Source: Amblyomma americanum (taxonomy: Eukaryota; Arthropoda; Arachnida; Ixodida; Ixodidae). From it: a stretch of DNA of 64,000 nucleotides. Location: the NCBI RefSeq assembly GCF_052857255.1, contig NC_135498.1:88280757-88344756 (forward strand), written 5' to 3'. Below the pieces are notes generated by a model, which worked only from the letters and a program-made list of their open reading frames with translations, did no database searches and was not told the origin of the DNA. The number at the start of each line of letters is the position of its first letter. Position 1 is the stretch's first letter. Shown in pieces: positions 22,015 through 31,129 of the stretch. Position numbers and translations under genes: made by a program.

Positions 22015-22275
22015 GGGTTCGAACCCGACCGCGGCGGCTGCGTTTTTATGGAGGAAAAACGCTAAGGCGCCCGTGTGCTGTGCGATGTCAGTGCACGTTA
22101 AAGATCCCCAGGTGGTCGAAATTATTCCGGAGCCCTCCACTACGGGCCTATTTGTTCCTCTCTTCTTTCACTCCCTCCTTTATCCCTTCCCTTACGGCGC
22201 GGTTCAGGTGTCCAACGATATATGAGACAGATACTGCGCCATTTCCTTTCCACCAAAAACCAATTATTATTAAAA
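22015..22275 (+). mobile_element. Ruka-type SINE, head truncated at the B box
   Basis: Begins inside the tRNA-like head at GGGTTCGAACCCGACCGCGG and runs intact to ACCAATTATTATTAAAAAT. It forms the second arm of the inverted pair with 21763-21990. Confidence 0.9.
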
Positions 22276-22340
22276 ATAAAGTTTTTTTGGGGAAAGGAAA
22301 TGGCGCGATGTGAGACAGGCGTCATTTTCTTTTCTTAAAA

Positions 22341-22654
22341 CAATAATAATAATAATTGATTTTTGGGGAAAGGAAATGGCGCAGTATCTGGCTCATATAT
22401 CGTTGGACACCTGAACTGCGCCGTAAGGGAAGGGATAAATGATGGAGTGAAAGAAAGGAAGAGATAGGCGCCGTAGTGGAGGGTTCCGGAATAATTTCGA
22501 CCACCTGGGGGTCTTTAACGTGCACTGACAACGCACAGCACGCGGGCCCCTTTGCGTTTCGCCTCCATTGAAACGCTGCCGCCGCGGTCGGGTTCGAACC
22601 CGGGTACTCCGAATCACTAGCCGAGCGCACTAACCTTTGAGCCACCAGGGCGGG
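22341..22654 (-). mobile_element. Ruka-type SINE, full length
   Basis: Tail (ATT)n, full body, B box GGGTTCGAACCCGACCGCGG and A-box region present, ending CCCGCCCTGGTGGCTCA in transcript direction. Confidence 0.92.
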
Positions 22655-22694
22655 CCTTCATCAAAACGCGGCAGCGATAAAAATGAAAAAAAAA

Positions 22695-23176
22695 ATGGTT
22701 TTGGGGAAAGGAAACGACGCAGTATCTGTCACATCTCGGCCGACACCTGAACCGCGCCGTAAGGGAAGGGATAAAGGAGAGACTGATTGAAGAAAGAGGT
22801 GCCGTAGTGGAGGGCTCCGGAATAATATCGACCTCATAATCATCATCAATTTCGACCACCTGGGGGTCTTTAACACTCGATTTCCTCATGCTCAATCAAA
22901 TTCGGGATTTTCTTTTCACTCCCGATCTTAATTGATAAGCCGGTTGAGATTCACTTGGATTAGACATTCCCTGCTTGGACCTGCACCAAACCCTGGCCAA
23001 TCTCCCACCGTGGGTATGTGCCATCATCTTTTCAGGCAACAACAACATGCAGTGACATCGCACAGCACACGGGCGCCTTTGCGTTTCGCCTCCATCGAAA
23101 CGCGGCCGCCGCGGTCGGGTTTGAAACCGAGTACTTCGGATCAGTAGCGCTCTAACCACTAAGCCACCGCGGCGGG
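22695..23176 (-). mobile_element. Ruka-type SINE split by a 174-bp insertion
   Basis: The SINE body stops after CCTGGGGGTCTTTAAC at 22873 and resumes with CAGTGACATCGCACAGC at about 23048, through a complete head to 23176. A short extra tract (ATCATCATCAAT, about 22840) also disrupts the GGTCGA block. The order of parts is otherwise normal. Confidence 0.88.
22874..23047 (-). repeat. Insertion inside the SINE, ends in (CAA)n
   Basis: 174 bp of non-SINE sequence. Read on the minus strand, it starts at TTGTTGTTG and carries AAGATGATGGCACATACCCA then CGGTGGGAGATTGGCC, related to the repeat at 3183-3250. It looks like a small retroposon, but no head or target-site duplication is clear. Confidence 0.5.
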
Positions 23177-24141
23177 TTAAGCCACGAAACCGGAAGTTGC
23201 AATTTTTCATCATTGACAGAACGAAGTTGCTGCGAAGACACAGCAAATACGCAGCCAGATTCCATTGGCGGTGGACGTGCTCGTGCTGTTGCATTCGAAA
23301 GTGTAAGCTTCGTTAGCTTCGCTACTGTTCGAAACCTTCTGACTTGGGAGCGCGTCCCCGCGCGTGATCAGATAGCGTGAAATCCGGGGATCGCCAAGGG
23401 CGCACCTGAAGATCCGAAAATTGGGGAAGAAGCAAGAGTGCCTGTTCTCGGAATGACCACAAACGGCTCGTGCATCGCAGTGCGAGTACCAACGCCTTGT
23501 TCGATCGCGACGTTGATCCCTCTGGAGAAACCAGACCTGCTTCCTGCCATACTGCAGCACCGACACAATATCTTTGTGACGAGTTGAATCCTGGATGCAT
23601 GAAAGCCTCGTTGTGACCCCTACAGCAAAATATAGCAGCCGGTAACACGGGCCATTGCCCTTGGCGCTGGAGCCTCCAACGCTGTCTACGTGGCCTTAGC
23701 ACCGAGCGCTTCTCCTCCGTGGACGCGTTCTCAGAACGCTGGCCAGTCGACAAGCTTGCCTCGTGGAACACGGATTTGCGGGCGACGAGGCTGGTGCTGA
23801 CAGGGTTTGAGCCGGGCAGGTTTGGTCTGCGCTACTGTGACGACAAGGATGACTACGGGGTGAGGTACCCTTGCTGCGGCTGTGAAAATGAAGGCGCTTT
23901 ATTCATGACTTGGCTGCCCAGAAAGTACCATTGCATCCACGAAGTCGGAGTGTAGACTAAACGCACTTTGAGCGCCTTTCCTTCCTGTCGTGCTTCATCG
24001 TTGGACAGGCGCCAAACCTGAAATGCATCGTACTGCGTCCCTGCTGCAGGCTAATAGCGGAATTCCCGAAGTCTTTGGGCCGCCGCAGTGCGTGCGTAAC
24101 CTCGACCTCACCAACGTTAGTGACGCTTTTCTTGGAGTCGG

Positions 24142-27100
24142 CAAGTTGTGCTCGGGTCTTCCTGCCAACACTACCCTCAGAGCCTCGTTCTGCCGGCAAG
24201 TTGTGCTCGCGTCTTCGTGCCAACACCACCCTGAGAAGCCTAGTTCTGCCGCCAAGTATTGCTCGGGTCTTCGTGCCAAAACCACCTCAGAAGCCTCGTT
24301 CTGCCGGAAAGTTGTGCTCGGGTCTTCGTGCCAACGCCACCCACAGAAGCCTCGTTCTGCCGGCAAGTATTGCTCGGGTCTTCGTGCCAAAACCACCCTC
24401 AGAAGCCTCGTTCTGCCGGAAAGTTGTGCTCGGGTTTTCGTGCCAAAACCACCCTCAGAAGCCTCGTTCTGCCGGCAAGTATTGCTTGTGTCTTCGTGCC
24501 AACACCACCCTCGGAAGCCTCGTTCTGCCGCCAAGTATTGCTCGGGTCTTCGTGCCAAAACCACCCTCAGAAGCCTCGTTCTGCCGGAAAGTTGTGCTCG
24601 GGTCTTCGTGCCAAAACCACCCTCAGAAGCCTCGTTCTGCCGCCAAGTATTGCTCGGGTCTTCGTGCCAAAACCACCCTCAGAAGCCTCGTTCTACCGCC
24701 AAGTATTGCTCGGGTCTTCGTGCCAAAACCACCGTCAGAAGCCTCGTTCTGCCGCCAAGTATTGCTCGAGTCTTCGTGCCAAAACCACCCTCAGAAGCCT
24801 CGTTCTGCCGCCAAGTATTGCTCGGGTCTTCGTGCCAACTCCACCCTCAGAAGCCTCATTCTGCCGCCAAGTATTGCCCGGGTCTTCGTGCCAAAACCAC
24901 CCTCAGAAGCCTCGTTCTGCCGCCAATTATTGCTCGGGTCTTCGTGCCAAAACCACCCTCAGAAGCCTCGTTCTGCCGCCAAGTATTGCTCGGGTCTTCG
25001 TGCCAAAACCACCCTCAGAAGCCTCGTTCTGCCGCCAAGTATTGCTCGGGTCTTCGTGCCAAAACCACCCTCAGAAGCCTCGTTCTGCCGCCAAGTATTG
25101 CTCGGGTCTTCGTGCCAAAACCACCTTCAGAAGCCTCGTTCTGCCGCCAAGTATTGCTCGGGTCTTCGTGCCAAAACCACCCTCAGAAGCCTCATTCTGC
25201 CGCCAAGTATTGCTCCGGTCTTCGTGCCAAAACCACCCTCAGAAGCCTCGTTCTGCCGGAAAGTTGTGCTCGGGTCTTCGTGCCAAAACCACCCTCAGAA
25301 GCCTCGTTCTGCCGGAAAGTTGTGCTGGGGTCTTCGTGCCAAAACCACCCTCGGAAGCCTCGTTCTGCCGCCAAGTATTGCTCGGGTCTTCGTGCCAAAA
25401 CCACCCTCAGAAGCCTCGTTCTGCCGGAAAGTTGTGCTCGGGTGTTCGTGCCAACACCACCCTCAGAAGCCTCGTTCTGCCGCCAAGTATTACTCGGGTC
25501 TTCGTGCCAAAACCACCCTCAGAAGCCTCGTTCTGCCGCCAAGTATTGCTCGGGTCTTCGTGCCAACACCACCCTCAGAAGCCTCGTTCTGCCGCCAAGT
25601 ATTGCCCGGGTCTTCGTGCCAAAACCACCCTCAGAAGCCTCGTTCTGCCGGAAAGTTGTGCTCGGGTCTTCGTGCCAAAACCACCCTCGGAAGCCTCGTT
25701 CTGCCGCCAAGTATTGCTCGGGTCTTCGTGCCAAAACCACCCTCAGAAGCCTCGTTCTGCCGGAAAGTTGTTCCCGGGTCTTCGTGCCAAAACCACCCTC
25801 AGAAGCCTCGTTCTGCCGCCAAGTATTGCTCGGGTCTTCGTGCCAAAACCACCCTCAGAAGCCTCGTTCTGCCGCCAAGTATTGCTCGGGTTTTCTTGCC
25901 AAAACCACCCTCAGAAGCCTCGTTCTGCCGGAAAGTTGTGCTCGGGTCTTCGTGCCAAAACCACCCTCGGAAGCCTCGTTCTGCCGCCAAGTATTGCTCG
26001 GGTCTTCGTGCCAAAACCACCCTCAGAAGCCTCGTTCTACCGCCAAGTATTGCTCGGGTCTTCGTGCCAAAACCACCCTCGGAAGCCTCGTTCTGCCGCC
26101 AAGTATTGCTCGGGTCTTCGTGCCAAAACCACCCTCAGAAGCCTCGTTCTGCCGGAAAGTTGTTCCCGGGTCTTCGTGCCAAAACCACCCTCAGAAGCCT
26201 CGTTCTGCCGCCAAGTATTGCTCGGGTCTTCGTGCCAAAACCACCCTCAGAAGCCTCGTTCTGCCGCCAAGTATTGCTCGGGTTTTCTTGCCAAAACCAC
26301 CTTCAGAAGCCTCGTTCTGCCGGAAAGTTGTGCTCGGGTCTTCGTGCCAAAACCACCCTCGGAAGCCTCGTTCTGCCGCCAAGTATTGCTCGGGTCTTCG
26401 TGCCAAAACCACCCTCAGAAGCCTCGTTCTACCGCCAAGTATTGCTCGGGTCTTCGTGCCAAAACCACCCTCGGAAGCCTCGTTCTGCCGCCAAGTATTG
26501 CTCGGGTCTTCGTGCCAAAACCACCCTCAGAAGCCTCGTTCTGCCGGAAAGTTGTTCCCGGGTCTTCGTGCCAAAACCACCCTCAGAAGCCTCGTTCTGC
26601 CGCCAAGTATTGCTCGGGTCTTCGTGCCAAAACCACCCTCAGAAGCCTCGTTCTGCCGCCAAGTATTGCTCGGGTCTTCGTGCCAAAACCACCCTCAGAA
26701 GCCTCGTTCTACCGCCAAGTATTGCTCGGGTCTTCGTGCCAAAACCACCCTCAGAAGCCTCGTTCTGCCGCCAAGTATTGCTCGAGTCTTCGTGCCAAAA
26801 CCACCCTCAGAAGCCTCGTTCTGCCGCCAAGTATTGCTCGGGTCTTCGTGCCAACTCCACCCTCAGAAGCCTCATTCTGCCGCCAAGTATTGCCCGGGTC
26901 TTCGTGCCAAAACCACCCTCAGAAGCCTCGTTCTGCCGGAAAGTTGTGCTCGGGTCTTCGTGCCAAAACCACCCTCAGAAGCCTCGTTCTACCGCCAAGT
27001 ATTGCTCGGGTCTTCGTGCCAAAACCACCCTCAGAAGCCTCGTTCTGCCGCCAAGTATTGCTCGAGTCTTCGTGCCAAAACCACCCTCAGAAGCCTCGTT

Positions 27101-28050
27101 CTGCCGCCAAGTATTGCTCGAGTCTTCGTGCCAAAACCACCCTCAGAAGCCTCGTTCTGCCGCCAAGTATTGCTCGGGTCTTCGTGCCAACTCCACCCTC
27201 AGAAGCCTCATTCTGCCGCCAAGTATTGCCCGGGTCTTCGTGCCAAAACCACCCTCAGAAGCCTCGTTCTACCGCCAAGTATTGCTCGGGTCTTCGTGCC
27301 AAAACCACCCTCAGAAGCCTCGTTCTGCCGCCAAGTATTGCTCGAGTCTTCGTGCCAAAACCACCCTCAGAAGCCTCGTTCTGCCGCCAAGTATTGCTCG
27401 AGTCTTCGTGCCAAAACCACCCTCAGAAGCCTCGTTCTGCCGCCAAGTATTGCTCGGGTCTTCGTGCCAACTCCACCCTCAGAAGCCTCATTCTGCCGCC
27501 AAGTATTGCCCGGGTCTTCGTGCCAAAACCACCCTCAGAAGCCTCGTTCTGCCGGAAAGTTGTGCTCGGGTCTTCGTGCCAAAACCACCCTCAGAAGCCT
27601 CGTTCTGCCGCCAAGTATTGCTCGGGTCTTCGTGCCAAAACCACCCTCAGAAGCCTCGTTCTACCGCCAAGTATTGCTCGGGTCTTCGTGCCAAAACCAC
27701 CCTCAGAAGCCTCGTTCTGCCGCCAAGTATTGCTCGAGTCTTCGTGCCAAAACCACCCTCAGAAGCCTCGTTCTGCCGCCAAGTATTGCTCGGGTCTTCG
27801 TGCCAACTCCACCCTCAGAAGCCTCATTCTGCCGCCAAGTATTGCCCGGGTCTTCGTGCCAAAACCACCCTCAGAAGCCTCGTTCTGCCGGAAAGTTGTG
27901 CTCGGGTCTTCGTGCCAAAACCACCCTCAGAAGCCTCGTTCTGCCGGCAAGTATTGCTTGGGTCTTCGTGCCAAAACCGCCCTCGGAAGCCTCGTTCTGA
28001 CGACAAGTTTTGCTCGGGTCTTTCTGCCAACACCACCCTGATAAGCCTCT
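24142..28050 (+). repeat. 56-bp minisatellite, about 70 units, open in three forward frames
   Basis: The unit is typified by CCTCGTTCTGCCGCCAAGTA then TTGCTCGGGTCTTCGTGCCA and AAACCACCCTCAGAAG. The first and last CAAGTT landmarks are 3862 bp apart, which equals 69 x 56 - 2; the only net indels I see are the two 1-bp deletions at the start. Two main unit types alternate: GGAAAGTTGTGCT and GCCAAGTATTGCT. Because 56 is not a multiple of 3 and the plus-strand unit lacks stops in any phase, all three forward frames are open (1336, 1353 and 1260 codons). Each has a 56-residue period, about 20-22 repeats long. The minus strand is not open. The same segment occurs once in copies B, C and D. Confidence 0.97.
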
Positions 28051-28325
28051 CACCCTTGAGCTTCTCAGGCTCTAGTGTATTGGCCGCGTTAATTTCAACT
28101 GTTTGTGTACGAGCTATCATACGTATCTCAACTTGAAGCCCAGGCCCCACAGGATTCGCTGCCGAAATGCTGTGGCACCTGGGATTTGCGAGAAACATTC
28201 TGTGCCCCGTTTATCTCTCGCACGCCCTGAATAACTTACTGCGATCCTTCCACATTGATTCCGTGCGTGTCTTTGTCCGATGACCTTCGCGGCCAAAAAA
28301 GAGCCTATGCTTAAGGAAGATTTCG

Positions 28326-28856
28326 TTGGGCACCTCTCGACTGACCTTCAATGCTGTTAAGTCGCTTTCTGTCCTGATTGCCAAGTGCAAGAGAAGCTTG
28401 GTTGAGCTGCACATCGTGAGCACTGACAACACTTCCGACGCAATCCTTGGTGTGCTTCAGTATATGGTAACCAACGATGCCTTCCTATCAAATGTGAATG
28501 TCTTATGCTGTGAATGGGGAGACATAGTGTGGGATAGTGCAGCCATGGACGATGCTAAGGAGCTCAGCCAAGGCCTGTTCAACAAGACTGCGTGGTTCGG
28601 GATGAGCCTCGACGGAGGGCTAGCAGCTTCTGCCGCACATCACTGCGCTGCCGCATTCGACGAACAGTGTGACATGGATTCCCTGTGTGGACGCTTTGTG
28701 GTGCTTTCGGGGCAACCCGTGCTCCAGGTGTCCATGGACGTAAAGAGGGCGAGACGTAGAGAGGGCGACAGCCACCTGTACTTTGGCATCATTGTGCAGT
28801 TGTCTGCTAATCTTGGTGACATGGTACACAGCTGGGTGGACCGAGTGTTGACGTAA
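28326..28856 (+). CDS. Terminal ORF of family copy A (fragment)
   Basis: 176 codons ending VHSWVDRVLT and a stop, collinear with 32614-33144 (copy B) and 39028-39396 (copy C). The first residues are not a real start: there is no ATG, and the homology extends upstream in frame (CLRKIS). It has alternating Leu-rich segments (SLSVLIAKCKRSLVELHIVS) and a compact AAHHCAAAFDEQCDMDSL region. Whether it is transcribed is unknown. It is intact as a frame, but the gene upstream is broken. Confidence 0.4.
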   Translation: MGTSRLTFNAVKSLSVLIAKCKRSLVELHIVSTDNTSDAILGVLQYMVTNDAFLSNVNVLCCEWGDIVWDSAAMDDAKELSQGLFNKTAWFGMSLDGGLAASAAHHCAAAFDEQCDMDSLCGRFVVLSGQPVLQVSMDVKRARRREGDSHLYFGIIVQLSANLGDMVHSWVDRVLT

Positions 28857-29312
28857 CGCAGTATACCTGAAACTCAGCGATGTAATTCGATAATTGGCTT
28901 ACGTTTTACGGGATATTCGAATACCATTGTCCTGTATTGTTTGTGTCTATAGACGCTCTGTATAGCTAGATCTAAACATAACGGTACGTATAAAAATAGC
29001 AATAAATGCATGAAACGGAATATTCTCTCATTACTCGTGCTTTGATTACGTTTGTCTGGCGGCTCATGAGACTGCGCTTGGCGAACAGGGCCACACGGAC
29101 GAACGGGAGGAGAAGCGACCTTGCCGTTCCAGATACTGTTCTTTTTTATTTTTAGTCATATATTCAGCCCAGGCTTGGTAGCAGAATTTAATAAACGTCT
29201 CTCTTCTAGCGGCCAGGTTGTAAGATCCGGTACCTTGGAATTTCGGGGCTAGGCAGAAGAAGCTGTACAGATTTTTAGTTTAGTTTCAGATAACACTTGC
29301 CTCGCGATTCTA

Positions 29313-29480
29313 AATGACGCAGTAACTGTGTCCCATATCTCGGTTGGCACACGAACCGCGCCCTAAGGGAAGGGTAAAGGGGGGAGTGAAAGAAGAAAGA
29401 GGTGCTATAGTGGAGGTCTCAGGGAAATATCGACCACCCTGGATATCTTTTAACGTGCACTGACATCGCAAAGCACACGG
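29313..29480 (-). mobile_element. Ruka-type SINE, head-truncated
   Basis: 3' body only; the head is replaced by the tail of the next SINE (junction CACACGG|AAATTTGG). The same junction recurs at 30102/30103. Confidence 0.85.
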
Positions 29481-29783
29481 AAATTTGGTCTTTTGGGGAA
29501 AGGAAATGCCCCAGTATCTGTCTCGCATATCGGCGGAGACCTGAACCGCGCCTTAAGGGAAGCGATAAATGAGGGACTGACAGAAGAAAAGGGGAGGTAC
29601 TGTAGTGTAGGGCTCCGCAATAATTTCGACCACCTGGGGATCTTTTAACGTGCACTGACATCGGACAGCACACGGGCGCCTCAGCGTTTCACCTCCATCC
29701 AAACGCGGTCGCCGCCGTCGGGTTCGATCCCGGGTACTGCGCTCAGTAGCCGAGCGCTCTAACCACTGAGCCATCGCGGCGCC
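29481..29783 (-). mobile_element. Ruka-type SINE, full length
   Basis: Head with B box GGGTTCGATCCCG and a diverged body. It lies directly against the previous truncated copy. Confidence 0.9.
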
Positions 29784-29908
29784 CGTGTTTGGAATGCGCT
29801 CTGATTTTTCAGTAACGAAAAATAAAGCAAAACGTAAATATGGCAATAAGGCGCCAGAAGTTGCGCAAAATGAAAAGGCGGTGTTATGATGCCTAAAAGT
29901 GGAAAATG

Positions 29909-30102
29909 GTTTTTTTTTGGGGGGGGGGGAGAAAATAGCGCAGTATCTGTCTCACATATCTCGGCGGACACCTGAACTGCGCCGTAAGGGAAGGGATAAA
30001 GGAGGGAGTGAAAGAAGAAAGAGGTGCTATAGTGGAGGTCTCAGGGAAATATGGACCACCCTGGAGATCTTTTAACGTGCACTGACATCGCACAGCACAC
30101 GG
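29909..30102 (-). mobile_element. Ruka-type SINE, head-truncated (duplicate of 29313-29480)
   Basis: Same truncation junction and shared variants (GGTGCTATAGTGGAGGTCTC) as 29313-29480, shifted by 621 bp, so it is a product of tandem duplication rather than an independent insertion. Confidence 0.88.
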
Positions 30103-30405
30103 AAATTTGGTCTTTTGGGGAAAGGAAATGCCCCAGTATCTATCTCACATATCGGCGGAGACCTGAACCGCGCCTTAAGGGAAGCGATAAATGAGGGACT
30201 GACAGATGAAAGGGGGAGGTACTGTAGTGGAGGGCTCCGCAATAATTTCGACCACCTGGGGATCTTTTAACGTGCACTGACATCGGACAGCACACGGGCG
30301 CCTCAGCGTTTCACCTCCATCCAAACGCGGTCGCCGCCGTCGGGTTCGATCCCGGGTACTGCGCTCAGTAGCCGAGCGCCCTAACCACTGAGCCATCGCG
30401 GCGCC
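30103..30405 (-). mobile_element. Ruka-type SINE, full length (duplicate of 29481-29783)
   Basis: Shares the unusual CCCCAGTATCT and GCGATAAATGAGGGACTGAC variants with 29481-29783. Second half of the 622-bp duplicated unit. Confidence 0.88.
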
Positions 30406-30530
30406 CGTGTTTGGAATGCGCTCTGATTTTTCAGTAATGAAAAATAAAGCAAAACGTAAATATGTCAATAAGGCGCCAGAAATTGCGCAAAATGAAAAGG
30501 CGGTGTTATGATGCCTAATAGTGGAAAATT

Positions 30531-30838
30531 GTTTTTTTTTTTTGGGGGGGGGGAGAAAATAGCGCAGTATCTGTCTCACGTATCTCGGCGGACACCTGAA
30601 CTGCGCCGTAAGGGAAGGGATAAAGGAGGGAGTGAAAGAATAAAGGAAGAAACAGGTGCCGTAGTGGAGGTCTCCGGAATAATTTCGACAACCAGGGGTC
30701 TTTAACGCGCACAGACATCCCACGGCACACAGGCGCCTTAGCGTTTCGCCTCCATCGAAACGCAGACGCTGCGGTCGGGTTCGAACACAGGAACTCCGGA
30801 TCAGTAGCCGAGCGCCCTAACCACTGAGCCACCGCGGC
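30531..30838 (-). mobile_element. Ruka-type SINE, full length
   Basis: Head with a mutated B box (GTGTTCGAACCCG) and poly-A-rich 3' end. It follows the duplicated pair and starts the same way as 29909, so the duplication breakpoint probably lay within SINE sequence. Confidence 0.88.
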
Positions 30839-31129
30839 ATTGTACTGAAACAAATTGTGTGTTTGTGTATGACTATGTAGTGTCGTAGTATGCCGTGCAG
30901 TGTAACCTAGATAATGACTGGTGATTGGTAATCGAAAATAGATTGGTGAACAGTAATGTGATCGGTAATTGCGATTGCAACCGATGACAGTTATCAGAAA
31001 TGTTGTGGATTGGTAATTGGCTAGAAATGAAATAGAAAAGTAAAAATAGATGAAAATGAGAAGGCGTTACAGTGTCTACTCTTTAGGCGAAGCTCATGTG
31101 TCCTCCTAATTTTCGCCTATTTTTCTCTT

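Larger units (their letters stand above)
23200..29275 (+). pseudogene. LRR-like gene family copy A (decayed; carries the 56-bp expansion)
   Basis: Unrecognised protein family present here in five copies. Aligning the copies gives one plus-strand coding sense: a segment with IPLEKPDLLPAIL, then ATRLVLTGFEPG, a DDKDDYG..YP segment, FERLSFLSSFIVG, an LRR-like GKLCSGLPANTTL..LVLPE segment, and a terminal block with AAMDDAKELSQGLFN and VHSWVDRVL followed by a stop. The LxxLxL spacing suggests leucine-rich repeats; function and localisation are unknown. Copy A is broken: an in-frame stop after HEVGV (23953), two 1-bp deletions near 24178 and 24283, the minisatellite at 24142-28050, and a frame mismatch after it. 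The homology continues through a 3' flank to about 29275. The upstream flank is shared with copy C. Confidence 0.75.
29300..30530. repeat. Tandem duplication, unit about 622 bp, containing two SINEs each
   Basis: Unit 1 about 29300-29908, unit 2 about 29909-30530. Landmarks GGTGCTATAGTGG (29401/30022) and CCCGTGTTTGGAATGCG (29782/30404) are offset by 621 and 622 bp. The unique spacer (about 125 bp, ending GGCGGTGTTATGATGCCTAA) is also duplicated. Confidence 0.9.

Noticed and set aside
24142..28050. CRISPR-like array
   Set aside because: Repeats are head to tail with no spacers, in eukaryotic DNA, and the unit is derived from the neighbouring gene family.
23990..28136. Genuine 1,300-residue proteins in three frames
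   Set aside because: No convincing start codon, family-frame stops upstream, and loss of family frame downstream. Kept as an observation, not as CDS.
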